From NCBI GenBank assembly GCA_905221605.1, contig CAJNDS010002506.1:290001-337500 (forward strand): a DNA stretch of 47,500 bases. The letters are read 5' to 3'. The DNA is from Symbiodinium natans (lineage: Eukaryota; Sar; Dinophyceae; Suessiales; Symbiodiniaceae). Each line of letters begins with the position of its first letter. Position 1 is the first letter of the stretch. The notes beneath the pieces are model-generated. The model did no database searches. It saw only the letters and a list, made by a program, of their open reading frames with translations, and had not been told where the DNA came from. The position numbers were made by a program, and so were the translations under genes. Of the stretch, positions 20,490 through 31,197 are shown one piece after another.

Positions 20490-20897
20490 ATGGGTGTGCC
20501 GTTGAGAGTTGACAACGACGGGATGGCGTCGCAACCTTTTGTTGGCGTCAAGAGGAAAGGCGCGGAGTCGGAGCTGCCAGCAGTATGTGGAGGGACTCCC
20601 GCGGAACAGACGCACAGTCAGGTCAGTTCCGGCGCGACCTGGCGCGACCTCGCGGAGTTTGCTGACCGCGACGCGCTGTCGCTCGCGCTGCAGCCATCCA
20701 GCCATACCAACACGGCTCCTGGGAGCATCGCGGGGCGGCGCGTGAGAGCTGCAAAAGCATCGGTTCCAGCCAAACTTTGGAGAGCAAGCGGCGGAGGTCA
20801 CCCCTGCAGATTCCACGCCCCCATCTGGGTTGGGCAGGGCGGCGAGGCAGGCCACGGCGAGCGCCCTGCATCTGGCGAAGCCAACAATAAGTACTGA
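20490..20897 (+). CDS. Uncertain open frame upstream of the retrotransposon cluster
   Basis: A 135-codon frame beginning MGVPLRVDNDGMASQPF with a basic KRKGAE motif and later Ala/Gly/Arg-rich sequence. It marks the start of the GC-rich region and might be part of a 5' ORF of a retrotransposon, but no zinc finger or other element domain was seen. The opposite strand is also open, so coding is doubtful. Confidence 0.15.
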   Translation: MGVPLRVDNDGMASQPFVGVKRKGAESELPAVCGGTPAEQTHSQVSSGATWRDLAEFADRDALSLALQPSSHTNTAPGSIAGRRVRAAKASVPAKLWRASGGGHPCRFHAPIWVGQGGEAGHGERPASGEANNKY

Positions 20898-21359
20898 AAG
20901 GGGAAGGTCCAGGGTCTCCAAAGCTGATTTGGCTGAAGCAACTCATCCTCATAGGAATTCATTGCTTACGCCACCTTTCAAAGGTCTGTTGAGAACACGA
21001 CCCGTTCGAGGGCGCAGGTTCTGTCGCCAGCACCGTATGATTACATTACCGTACGAACAGGCGCAAACCGCGGGCGGGACGTCCGCCAGGGTGATGGGTG
21101 TGAGAATTCGCCCTGCGTTGTCGTCCGTCGCCCCATCCGCCGACGAGCACCCAGTACCCACCCCCGTTGCTCCCCCGTAGGTGCGACAGTGTCTATCCTC
21201 TTTCCTCACTTTTTCCCCTGCAGCTCCGTTCCTTCTGCCGCGCATTCTTGTCGGTCGTTCATCCTCATTCCTTGCACGTTTAAGTCTCCGTCATGCCCCA
21301 GTCACAGCCTGGACCCGGGTGCCAAAAATTTGTGTCCCCTTGCTGTCCCCTTGCATTAT

Positions 21360-21582
21360 TGCATGCAGGTTTGGGTTATACTGTCCCCGTCAGTAAGGCA
21401 GGCTATATGCACTGCGAGTGCAGCGTGTCGTGCTTGCCAGACCCTCACTTGTCCCGGGTGCCCAAGATGCCCACCCTTTGGATGACTGCATGCAAACTTT
21501 GGGTTTGGGTTACTGTATCGCACCCCGCACCTTGGCAGCAATATGCACTGCGTTTGCCACGCATCGTTCTTGCCAGATCCCG
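21360..21582 (+). repeat. Diverged 127-bp tandem duplication
   Basis: Two units starting TGCATGCA share GTTTGGGTTA, TATGCACTGCG and CTTGCCAGA in the same order, 127 bases apart. A third partial unit (ATGTGCAATACTTGCCAGATT) lies near 21753-21773. Tandem units like this are common in 5' untranslated regions of non-LTR elements, and a retrotransposon copy follows 600 bases downstream. Confidence 0.6.
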
Positions 21583-22194
21583 TTTCTCGGCCTCGAACCG
21601 CCGTTATGTTGCGTTGTGGATCTGTATATATCCGTATCCATTCCAGCTGTCTTTCTTCTCCCATTGCCCCGCCAGCTATTCAAGGTGTTGGCCCCTTTGC
21701 ATCACTTACCTCCATAGCTCTGCTCGCGTTGCATGGGGCTCCGCATTGGCCATGTGCAATACTTGCCAGATTCCGACTTTTTTATCCTTTCAGCCAGGGC
21801 CCTGGGATGCTCGTCCTTGAGCGCGCATGGGGCCGGAGGAAGGCGTCTGCAGGGTCCTAGCCCACACTATGGCCGGGTGCTAGACGGCTAGACGCTCCGC
21901 AGCGGCAGCCGGCTAGCGAGGGAGGTACGGGCCCTGGGCTTGTCTCGCATGGCCAAGCCGACCCCAAGGCCGACCTCAAGGCCGTGCCGGTCACAGCTTG
22001 CTGCACGAAAACCGAAAACACAACCCACCAGCGCCGCGCCCAGGCCGAGGTGGCTGCAGCGCGCACCGCTGGCGGAGGGCGCTGGCCGGAGCAGCTGCTG
22101 CGCTCCTGCATTCCAACGGCCCCCAACCTCGGAGCTGCTGCGGGCCGCCAGCTGTCAACTCTGGGTACGCGATGCGTTTGCGCCGCTCGCCGAC

Positions 22195-24205
22195 CCGCAA
22201 AGTGCACTTGGGGGAGCTCTCTGTGCTCAAGGTCGCCACCAAAATAGATCCACGGGCCACCATACTGTCTGTTGACGCGGCAGGGGCCTATGATCATGTT
22301 TCACGCGGGGCCATGTTGGAGGCGTTGCACGCAAGGCCTGAGCTGCAGCCGCTTCTTCCTTCTGCCCGGCAGTTCTACGCCACACCTAGCTCCTGCACGT
22401 GGGTCGACGCCTCGGGCACTTCCCACACCGTTACCCAAGGGGAGGGGGGGGAGCAGGGCGACCCCTTGATGCCTGGCTTGTACTCGCTCGTTGCCCATCC
22501 CGCACTCCACGCGGTGCATGCCGGCCTGCGGGACGGGGAGGCCGTTTTTGCTTTCCTCGGCGACGTCTACATCGTCGCATCCCCCGAGCGGGTCAGGGAA
22601 CTGTACGCTGCAGATGCACGTGCAGCTAGACCGTGCCAAGACGCGTATTTGGAACGCAGCAGGCGCGGAACCTGCTGACGCCCCGTGACCAACAAGGCCT
22701 CAATGTCTTGGGCACGCCGCTCGGGTCTGACGCGTTTGTCCAACGCCAGCTCACGCTGAAACGGGAGGCCCACGATCGTCTGCTGCAGGCCATCCCCACA
22801 GTCGAGGGCCTTCAAGCGGCATGGTTTCTGCTGCGCTACTGCGTTGCCCCGCGCGCCAACTACCTCCTCCGCGTTCTGCCCCCTGCAGAAACGGCCGTTT
22901 ACGCCGCCGAGCACGACGCCGCTATTGCGGCGTGCCTTGCCAGGCTCCTCGGCCAGGCGGACCACCCGCTGCCTGAGGGCGCGCTGCTGACAGCGCAGCC
23001 TGCTGCCCGCTTTGGCGGCCTCGGCTTGCGTTGCGCACGTACTGACCGCCACGCAGCACACTGGGCGTCCTGGTGCGACGTGCTACCTGTCCTGCGAGAC
23101 AGGGCGCCAGGGGCTGCTGCACGCATGCTGCAGGCGCTGCAGGGGCCGCTGGCTGACAGCCTGCCGTCAACCGCGGCTGCCCAACACGCAGCTGTGTACC
23201 TGGGCGAGGGGAGGTGATGCAGCCTCCCGCCGAGGCCTCCAGACGCGATGACCCATGTGACCATCTCCGTGGATGGCAGCGACGTGCTGCCCACGCCTGT
23301 GACGAGCGCGCGTTCGAGACGGTTTTTTCGAACTTGTCACCTGCCTCACGAGCGCTGCTGCTATCACAGGCCGGGCCGCACTCTTTGCGGGCCCTCACGG
23401 TTCTGCCCACACATTGATGTCACGCTCCCCAGTGCGCACTTCCGGGTCCTCCTCCTTCGCCGGTTGCATCTGCCGCTCCAGCTGGGGCCGCGGACCTGCG
23501 CCTGCCGAAGGTTGCTGGATGTACTGGGCGACCACCGGACGGCGTGTGCCACTGCTGTCCTTGCCTCGCGCGCCATCCCTCTTCAGCGAGCCCTCGCCAG
23601 GCTGTGTCGCGGGGCTGGCGCACGTGTGGCCAGAAACGTGCGGCTGGCCGACATGAACCTCGATGGTGCAGGACGCACGGCGGATTGAGGTTGTCTGCAA
23701 CGGGCTGCCCCTGTGGCATGGGGAGCAGCTCGCAGTTGATGCCACGCTCGTCAGCCCCCTCGGCCGGGACGGCCAGCCCCGCGCCAGCGCCGATGCCCGC
23801 CCCGGCATGGTGCTTGCCCAGCCTACACGCCGCAAACAACGCCAAACTTATCCCGAGCTGGAGCGGGCGCGCCGCTGCCGCTTGGTGGTGTTCGGGATGG
23901 GGTAGGCGGTCCGCTTGCTGGCGAGAGCGCGCGCAGCGGAGGTGCTTGCTTCTCAAAACAAAACTGCCGGGCAGCGTGGGTCGTGAGATGAAGCGGCATC
24001 CTCGCTGTTGCAGCGCAGTGAGCCTTCGCAGCATCCCTCCTCGAGCTGCCTCCAGGTGGGGTGTAGTGCTGGCGCACGAGCTCCTCGCCGACGCGCGCTG
24101 GCAGGCGACTCCCGCCCACAGCCGCCTCCCCATGCGTGCTGTCTGAGGCCGAGGCGATTCCCGCAGCTGTCTGAGGCCGAAGCGCCGTGCACAGGGACCC
24201 GCGTG
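22195..24205 (+). pseudogene. Non-LTR retrotransposon copy 1, R2-like, 5'-truncated and frameshifted
   Basis: Reverse-transcriptase motifs are clear: ATILSVDAAGAYDHVSR (motif A, near 22260), GEGGEQGDPLMPGLYSL (motif B, near 22440), but the catalytic motif reads FAFLGDVYIV (22553-22564) instead of FLDD, so a catalytic Asp is lost. The frame changes near 22640, 23217, 23420 and 23680. Downstream come the thumb region (GLNVLGTPLGSDAF), the knuckle CACRRLLDVLGDHRTAC and a restriction-like endonuclease segment (RRIEVVCNGLPLWHGEQLAV, then TYPELERARRCRLVVFGM). An A-rich tail lies near 24208-24245. The order RT, CCHC, endonuclease matches R2-type elements, which insert by target-primed reverse transcription. 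This copy is dead. The 5' end is ill-defined. Confidence 0.8.
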
Positions 24206-24227
24206 GATGTTGCGGAAAAAACCCGAG

Positions 24228-24490
24228 GAAAAAAACAAAAAAACAAAAGGTCGCGCGTTACCCGGAGCTCACGCGAGGAGGGCCTCAGCGGCTGGTTGTT
24301 CTCGCTGCCTCCGCACCCTGCGCCGGCTCCGCGTCCAACGTGCCCGACCACCCTTGCGCTGGTGGAGTGTGTTTGTCGCGCTTGGTCGCTGCCTGGCGCG
24401 CCAGACACGCTCCCGTCGGGCGATGTGCTCGACCACGCGAGTGCGAGTCGGCTGCCGTTTCGCTAGCACTCCGTAAGAGCCTAGGTCACT
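24228..24490 (+). mobile_element. 3' fragment of a second retrotransposon
   Basis: Directly after the A-rich tail of copy 1, a fragment reads KVARYPELTRGGPQRLVVL, matching the endonuclease segment of copy 2 (YPELTGGRPQRLVVFGSE) better than that of copy 1. What follows is frameshifted. It is a severely 5'-truncated insertion sitting against copy 1's tail. Confidence 0.55.
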
Positions 24491-25267
24491 GATGCCGTGG
24501 AACTACTCGAGACGCTTTGCGGACGTAAAAGGCGCGGAAAAAATTTGTTCAACTCATCATCCCATCGCTTGGGGGGGCAGCGCAGCGCAGGCCACTCTTG
24601 CAGGCGATGCTCACGCTCAAGTCTTCTGGCCATGTTGCAGGAGCGGTCATAAGGGAGGCAGTCCTCATGAGTCGATGGAGCCGGGGGGACACGGTCAGGT
24701 TGTCCACGCACTCGTACGGGAAGTAGAAGCGAGGCATGACCTCCGAGCACAAGCGTGCGAAGATCAGAGTGAATCAGCTCGTTCGGGCAATCTACGCTCG
24801 GTCATGACAGGTCAAGCTCCCGGCCGCAGTATATAAGGTCGAGGGGGCAAGAAGGCGCGAGGGAGCTAGGTCACTGGGTAGCTTGAGAGCTCAAACACGT
24901 GCGCCGGCCCGTCGAAGCGAGTGCCCGCAATGTCACAAGGATTCCACACGCAGCTCAAAGGAAGGAGAATTAGGAAACCGACGGCTTGGGCGCTGGCCGT
25001 GGAACCCTTGCTCAAGGCTTCGCTGCAGACCTATAGTCCATTGGCCGGAGTTATGCAGGGATGATCAGGGATGTGTACGTCTGTGTGCGGCTCTCGGCCC
25101 GTGACAGACGCGTTCCGGAGTCAAACGCGCAAACGGGCGTTCGGTTGGGTTCTGGAAGCTCGGGTTGAATCATTCCCGGCGTCTTGTCAACTAAACCGTG
25201 CAAAATCCATATGTCAATCACGTGGGGGTTAAGTCAATTCTGCTTGCTTGGCGCACTTTCTTGTAAT
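24491..25267. other. Spacer between retrotransposon pieces
   Basis: No coding sequence is supported. It contains one reverse-oriented copy of a 30-base motif at 25096-25126 that also occurs three times after copy 3. Confidence 0.4.
25096..25126 (-). repeat. Inverted copy of the 58-bp repeat motif
   Basis: GGCCCGTGACAG then ACGCGTTCCGGAGTCAAAC is the reverse complement, with about three mismatches, of the motif repeated at 31046-31197. Confidence 0.7.
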
Positions 25268-27690
25268 GATGCTGCAGGACGTGCCCCCGTTTCTGCGCTC
25301 GCCGGTGCGCGGGGCTTTGGTCCTCGCTTTGAACCATGTGCGCTCAGCTGGGGATGACGATAGGGCGACCCTCCGAGCGTGGAAGCTTTTTCTCCTGGCG
25401 CCACGCATGCTCCTGGCCCGGCCGTCCATCAAACACGGCCTGGGTGGCCGCGAAGAGCTCCTCAGTCGCGCGGCGGCATTCCAGCAGGGCGAGTGGCTCC
25501 GCTTGTGGACGCGGCCCCGGAGCCCAACGCGGAGGAGGCCGACGCCCGGCGCCGTGAGCGGGCGTGCGTCAAAGTATGCATGGGCGAGGACTCGCACGCA
25601 GGCTCGTCCTCACGGCTCCAATCTTGGCCCCGGGAACAGAACAAACGTATGCGGCCCTCACGGACCCAGCGCGCAGGCCTGCCGTCCCACGCCAGCCCAT
25701 CCCGCCGGACACCCTCGTGCACGAGCCAGCCGAGCCCGTGACCCTGACGCCAAAAGCCGTGGCGTCCGCACTGCGAGATGCGCGTCGCGGGGCCTGTCCG
25801 GGCTGAGCACCTCAAGCTGCTGTTGCAAGATATCCCCGCGCAGGAGCTCCTGGCCCACACCGCCACGCAATTGGCCCGGGCCCGCGTGCCCGCCGAAGTC
25901 GCCATGGCCCGATTGACGGCTCTCCAAAAGCCTGGTCACCGGCCTGGTCGACGGCGGGGCCCGCGGCATAGCCACAGGCGACGCATTCCGCCGCCTCGTC
26001 GCGCGTGCTCTCGTAAAGCAGTGGGGAACCACTCTCGACCACGCCACGCGACCGTACCAGTACGCACTCCAATCGCGGGCGGGCACTGACGCCATCGTTG
26101 CGACCGTCCGAGCAGCGCTGGACTCGCGCAAGGACGTGGTCGTCGTTTCGCTCGATGGCCGCAGTGCCTACGATAGCATCTCGCGAGCGGCCTTCCTGGT
26201 CAAGTTGCAAGAAGTGGCGCCAGAACTGCTGCCTTTCGTGCGCATGTTCTATGGTCGCCCCTCCACCTATAGCTGGTGGGACGCGGCCGGCCGCAGGCGT
26301 GATGTCCACCAGGCCGAGGGCTGTGAGCAGGGCGACCCGTTGGCCCCCGCGTTATTTGCCTTGGGGCAACACGGTGCTCTCGCACGGGCAGCCGGCGACC
26401 TGTGGAGGCGCATTGTGGCATCGCGTCCAATCTTGGCAAAACGCGAGGGCTCGGAGGCTCGCTCCGCCGGGCCTGGCTGAGCTTGGCCCCGACGTGTGGA
26501 GGGGGGACCGGCCCTCGCACGAGCGAGGCTGGTTGTGCTGGGCTCCCCTGTAGGCCCCACGGATTTCGTGCATGCCTGGGCGGTGCACCGGCTGCTCGAA
26601 GAGCAACAACTCCTGCAACAACTGCCCCAGCTCCCTGACCTGCAATGTTCATGGTTGCTGCGTCTCCGCGCGCGAACCACGCGCTGCGCACGGTGCCCCC
26701 AACCGCCATTGCTTCGTATGCCACAGGACCTCGCGCGGGAGACCGCTTTTCTGCCGGCAGCGTTAGGTGGCTTAGGTCTGCAGTCGGCGACGCGTTCAGC
26801 GCCGGCGGCTTACTGGGCAGCCTAGGTGGACGCCTTGCCAGTCATGGGGGCCAGGCTCCCGGTTTTTGCGGCGCATTGCGTCGAAACACTCCAGCGGGGA
26901 GGGGCCGACATGGCGTGCCTCCGCCACGCGGCGGATGCCGCACCCGGACCCAACCGCGGAACCTCAGCTGGGCGATTGGCCGCATGGATAACAGCAACAT
27001 GCATTGGCACTCGGAACTTGTACTTTCGCGACCGTGTGCTGCTGTCGTCATTGCCGCCTGCTCGTCGAGCAATGTTACGGTCCCAATCTGATCCCCATGC
27101 CGGCGCTTGGCTGTCGGCGATTCCCGGTGCCACCGCAGACTTTGCAAGTAGCACTCCGTCGCAGGCAGGTCGCAGGTTGCGGGATGCGGGAGCCACATGG
27201 ACGCGCTCGGCGACCACGCGCTGGCATGCCCGCGCTCTGGGCTCCTGGCGCGCCGGGCCAAAGTGGGCGTGGGTCCGGATCGCCCGGGAAGCTGTCGGGC
27301 CCATTCGGGCCCGAGGGACAAGTGGTGCCCCAACAATGGTTGGGACACACCTCGGCACCAGGAGTCGCGGCAGATGACCGCAGGCGGCTGGACATGCTGG
27401 TTTACGGGGCCACGCCCATGGGCATCGCGCTGTGCTGCGACGCTACCCTCGTGTCGCCCTGGACGCGCACGGGGCAGCCGCAACCATGCGCCGCCGACAC
27501 GGATGGGGCAGCGCTCGCGTTGCCGAACGACGCAAACAGGCGGCCTACCCGGAGCTCACGGGCGGCCGGCCCCAGCGGCTCGTCGTGTTCGGCTCGGAGG
27601 TCGGGGGTCGCTGGAATGGCGGGGCCCTGCGATTCACGCGCGACATGGTCCGCATCCGCGCATGCCGCGCGCCGCTAGTCTTGACGAAGG
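25268..27690 (+). pseudogene. Non-LTR retrotransposon copy 2, different subfamily, catalytic motif deleted
   Basis: The N-terminal region survives (VPPFLRSPVRGALVLALNH, RAWKLFLLAPRMLLARPS), followed by frameshifted pieces: PIPPDTLVHEPAEPVTLTPK, AEHLKLLLQDIPAQELLAHT, GDAFRRLVARALVKQWG. RT motif A is VVVSLDGRSAYDSISR (near 26145) and motif B is GCEQGDPLAPALFALGQHGA (near 26330). The expected YAFLDD block is missing: sequence jumps at about 26390-26415 to GIASNLGKTR in another frame. Further on are GSPVGPTDFVHAW, the knuckle segment DALGDHALACPRSG, and an endonuclease with DDRRRLDMLVYGATP, DATLVSP and KQAAYPELTGGRPQRLVVFG. Its motifs differ from copies 1 and 3, so it belongs to another subfamily. 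It cannot polymerise. Confidence 0.8.
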
Positions 27691-28400
27691 GGATAAGCGC
27701 TCGTAAGGTGTTATCACCCCGCAACCCTTCGATGCACGCAGTATGCACGCGATATGTGGTCGTAGGCGCCAACACCGTCGACACTCAGGACCGTAGCCCG
27801 TGGCTGGAGCTCAGTGGCCAGGCGCAGAGCACGGGACAGCGCCTCCGCCCCTCGAGTGAAAGGCGCAGTCGGAGATCCCATCACAGCTTGCCCCAGGTTT
27901 AGTGTTTGCGCTCACGTGGAAGCCCGCTGTGCTAACCAGCACGGGTTTGTAATGAACCTCACTGCGAAGAATGCGTGGCCACTACGCGCTCCAGGTGTCC
28001 CCCATCCCCGTACAATTTCAATACATTTCAAAATTTTCAAAACTGTGCCGAGACGTCGACTTGGTCGCCCTCTGCGAAGGCCCGCAGAAGCATGCCGAAC
28101 GAGTGGCTGTTTTGCGCACCGTGTGCCAGACCGCTGCGAAGCCAGCGCGGAAGGCGGTGCTTGCCTCTGGTGTCCAGGCCCAATGCGTTGAAACATCATC
28201 GAAAAGCGGCAGCGCCGGCTTCGAGCCCCTAAGCTGCCTGGCCGGCCCCACCCTCCAAGAAGGCGCGGCGGCCAAGAAAGGGACATGTTCTTTTTTGTTT
28301 CTCAGCGTGCCAGGCTGCAGCTCCGACGGCGAGGTTTGCCTACACGGACTCGCAGCTCGCAGAGGCTCCAGAACCCTCAACTCTCACGGGCCGCCTCCAG
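27691..28400. other. Spacer between copies 2 and 3
   Basis: Several overlapping open frames on both strands, none with a recognised motif. Nothing is called. Confidence 0.4.
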
Positions 28401-28424
28401 CCCTAAACCCTAAACCCTAAACCC
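28401..28424. repeat. CCCTAAA telomere-like block at the 5' edge of copy 3
   Basis: Three and a half CCCTAAA units end exactly where similarity to the retrotransposon begins. Confidence 0.9.
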
Positions 28425-31030
28425 TTGGCGCACTTCGGGATCCCGCCCGACGCCCACCAACAGCACAGGTGCCCATCCCGCCAGAATGCCTTCGCAGCCA
28501 GCCGCGCCAGCCCGTGCAACTGTGCCGCCAAAAGTTGCTGGACAACTTACGACGCGCGCGACGCGGAGCCGCGGCGGGCCCTTCGGGTTGCACCAGCGAG
28601 CATCTGCGGGTCCTCCTCGACGATGAGCACACCACGGAGCTCCTGGCTTTGGCAGCCGCCAAGCTCGCGCAAGGCGCGGTCCCGTCTGCGCGTTGCGTCG
28701 AGGCCGCATCGTCGCGTTGACGAAGCCCACGGGCGGCGTGCGCGCGCTAGTTATGGGCGATGTCTTCCGGCGTCTCGTAGCGCGCACCTTGGCGCAGCAG
28801 TTCGGGGAGGCCTTCCGAGAGGCTTGTGCTCCTTTCCAATATGCGCTGAGCACAAGAGCGGGGCCCGAGGCCGTGGTACGAGCCCTCCGCGTTGCCACAG
28901 AGACCGATCCCCGGACAACGGTGCTGAGCATTGACGGCGTTGGTGCGTATGACCACATCTCCCGGGCGAGCATGCTCGATGCCCTGCGGGGGCACGCTAC
29001 GTTGGAAGGCCTCCTTCCGTTCGCGGCACTTTTCTACGGGCAAGCCAGCTGCTACGTGTTTTATGACGAAGGGGGCGTGGGGCACGACGTGTGGCAAGGC
29101 GAGGGTGGGGAGCAGGGTGACCCCCTGATGCCGGGGCTGTATGCGTTGGGACAGCACTCGGCCCTGCTCTCCATCCACGCCCAACTGCTGCCCACGGAGA
29201 GGCTGTACGCATTCCTCGACGATGTGTACATCACAAGTAACCCGGAAAGGACGGTCCCCGCGTTACACATTGCTCAGGAAGCACTTGGCACGCGGGCAAA
29301 TGTTCAAGTCCACCTTGGCAAAACCAGGGCTTGGAACGCGGCCGGGGAGGAACCGCCGGGGCTGGTGGAGGCTGTGCCCGTAGCTGCGCACGAACCCCCC
29401 TGCTGGACCGGCAACTGGGCACTGCCGCCGGCCCAGCAAGGCCTCATCGTTCTCGGCAGCCCCCTCGGTAGCCGCGAGTTCGTGGTTGCCACGCTGGCAG
29501 AAAGGCGTTCCAAGCACGACGAGCTCCTGGCCCGTCTCCCTGCCATGCAGGACATGCAGTCCGCGTGGCTACTACTCCTGCTGTGCGCGGCCCCGCGGTG
29601 CCAGTACCTCCTCCGCACGGTGCCGCCGAGCGTCACGGACACGTTCGCCACCGAACACGACTCAGCCGTGGCGCGTTGCCTCGCCGTCTTGCTGTCGGGG
29701 GGAAATGAGCCCATGGATCTCCCCGCGCTAGCGCAACGGCGAGCAGCCCTGCCGCTGCGCATGGGTGGCCTCGGCCTCGCATCCGCGGCCGCGCATCGGC
29801 ATGCGGCTTACTGGGCATCCTGGGCGGACACTGCCGTGGCGCTGAGGGAACATCACCCGGGCACATTGGCCGAGTTGATGCGGCCGATGCTGGCGGAGGA
29901 GGCGCCCGATGTCGCGCCCAGCGCCAGGGAGGCCCAGCAGGCGGCCGGGCAGTTGCGATCGCTCGGCCTCGACGTGCCGACATGGGCCGTGTTGTGCGAG
30001 GGAGCGCCGCCGCGCGCTCACCCCGCCCAAGCGGCCGGCCCACCGGCCCGTAAGGGGTGGCAGCGGTACGCCAGCGCCTCTGTTGACCAGCGCGCGTTCG
30101 AGACGCTTTTCAGTGACCTTGATCCTGCGTCTCGTGCGCTGCTGCTGTCGCAGGGGGGGGATGGCGCCAGCTGCGCCCTGACGGCGCTCCCCACCAGTGC
30201 CGACCTCGTCGTGCCAGACGCGGAGTACCGCGTCATGCTGCTCCGACGCCTGCGACTGCCACTCCCCTTCGCGCCCAGGCGTTGTCGCTGCGGCCGGGCC
30301 CTCGATACCCTCGGGGATCACCGCACAGCTTGTGCGCAAGTCGGGGTCCTCGCACATCGTGCAGGCCCACTCGAGCGGGCAGCGGCGCGCATTTGCCGAG
30401 AGGCCGGAGCACGCGTGGCGGCCAGCGTCGCCCTCCGCGATCTGAACGTCGACGTCCCTGCTACAGACGGGCGCCGCATCGAGGTCGTGGCCAACGGCCT
30501 GCCGCTGTGGCGCGGCGCCCAGATCGCGGTCGACACGACGCTCGTCAGCCCACTGCAGAGGTGCGGAGAGCCCCGTCCAAGAGCCGACGTGGAGCCTGGT
30601 TGCGCGCTTCGCCACGCCGAGGCGCGCAAACATCGCACGTACCCGGAGCTGCGGGCTGGCGGGCAAGGGCGCTGTCGGTTGGTCGTCTTCGGCATGGAAG
30701 TCGGAGGACGGTTCAGCCCGAACGCCCTGGCCTTCATCCGCCGCCTGGCGCGGGCTCGTGGACGAGCGCGGGCGCCGTGGAATGCGGCTGCGGCCGGCCG
30801 GGCGCTCACCCGGCGGTGGCATTGCCTCGCGTCATTGGCGGCACTGCGCGCACACGCGCAAACGCTGCTCGAGCTGCCGGTGCAGTCGTGCGACGCGGGG
30901 GATGATCAGGAGCTGCCGCTGGGGGAGTTGCTCGCCGAGCGCCCAGGGCAGCCGGACGGTGAGCCCTGACGGTAGGCCCGACCCTTGAACCCAGGACAGC
31001 GGGTGCAAAAAGGAGCGGAAAAAAAAAAAA
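28425..31030 (+). mobile_element. Non-LTR retrotransposon copy 3, nearly intact downstream of the 5' truncation
   Basis: The element starts right after the telomere-like block, with DPARRPPTAQVPIPPECL (a region also present in copy 2) and GPSGCTSEHLRVLLDDEHTT, RT motif 0/1. One frameshift near 28690 leads into the long ORF described separately. The 3' end is a run of 12 A (31019-31030) about 50 bases after the ORF stop, typical of target-primed insertion. The N-terminal part seen in copy 2 (LRSPVRGALVLAL...) is absent, so the copy is 5'-truncated. Copies 1 and 3 share subfamily-specific phrases such as GEGGEQGDPLMPGLY. Confidence 0.85.
28693..30969 (+). CDS. Reverse transcriptase with restriction-like endonuclease (R2-like), 758-codon frame
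   Basis: Residue numbers count from the ATG at 28693, which is just the first Met after a frameshift, not a natural start. RT motifs: KPTGGVRALVMGDVFRRLVA (11-30), TVLSIDGVGAYDHISR with Asp81, GGEQGDPLMPGLYALGQ (138-154), YAFLDDVYIT with FLDD at 174-177 (29212-29223), then LGKTRAWNA and GLIVLGSPLGS. The knuckle C531-x-C533-x9-H543-x3-C547 (CRCGRALDTLGDHRTAC) precedes an endonuclease segment with RRIEVV (594-599), IAVDTTLV (Asp614), and RKHRTYPEL (Lys646), fitting the D...K/YPEL layout of restriction-like endonucleases. It would nick target DNA and prime cDNA synthesis from the nick. All catalytic RT residues are present, so only the upstream frameshift and truncation block function. Exact endonuclease residues are my assignment. 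Confidence 0.85.
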   Translation: MRRGRIVALTKPTGGVRALVMGDVFRRLVARTLAQQFGEAFREACAPFQYALSTRAGPEAVVRALRVATETDPRTTVLSIDGVGAYDHISRASMLDALRGHATLEGLLPFAALFYGQASCYVFYDEGGVGHDVWQGEGGEQGDPLMPGLYALGQHSALLSIHAQLLPTERLYAFLDDVYITSNPERTVPALHIAQEALGTRANVQVHLGKTRAWNAAGEEPPGLVEAVPVAAHEPPCWTGNWALPPAQQGLIVLGSPLGSREFVVATLAERRSKHDELLARLPAMQDMQSAWLLLLLCAAPRCQYLLRTVPPSVTDTFATEHDSAVARCLAVLLSGGNEPMDLPALAQRRAALPLRMGGLGLASAAAHRHAAYWASWADTAVALREHHPGTLAELMRPMLAEEAPDVAPSAREAQQAAGQLRSLGLDVPTWAVLCEGAPPRAHPAQAAGPPARKGWQRYASASVDQRAFETLFSDLDPASRALLLSQGGDGASCALTALPTSADLVVPDAEYRVMLLRRLRLPLPFAPRRCRCGRALDTLGDHRTACAQVGVLAHRAGPLERAAARICREAGARVAASVALRDLNVDVPATDGRRIEVVANGLPLWRGAQIAVDTTLVSPLQRCGEPRPRADVEPGCALRHAEARKHRTYPELRAGGQGRCRLVVFGMEVGGRFSPNALAFIRRLARARGRARAPWNAAAAGRALTRRWHCLASLAALRAHAQTLLELPVQSCDAGDDQELPLGELLAERPGQPDGEP

Positions 31031-31045
31031 GAACTCAGTCAAATG

Positions 31046-31197
31046 GCTTGTTTGACTCCGAAACGTGCCTGTCACGGGCCAAGAACCCTGTCAAGCGCCT
31101 GTTTGCCTGTTTGACTCCGAAACGCACCTCTCATGGGCCGAAAGCTTCTAGAACCCACGCTTGCTTGTTTGACTCCGACATGCACCCTTCACGGGCC
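31046..31197 (+). repeat. Three tandem 58-59-bp repeats after copy 3
   Basis: Units start at 31046, 31105 and 31163, each carrying GTTTGACTCCGA, then A(C/T)GNNCC and TCACGGGCC or TCATGGGCC. The array begins 15 bases after the poly-A end of copy 3. An inverted copy of the motif lies at 25096-25126. Confidence 0.85.

Noticed and set aside
29728-30822. 364-codon open frame on - across the retrotransposon
   Set aside because: It is the shadow of the reverse-transcriptase/endonuclease frame in GC-rich sequence; all family motifs are on the + strand.
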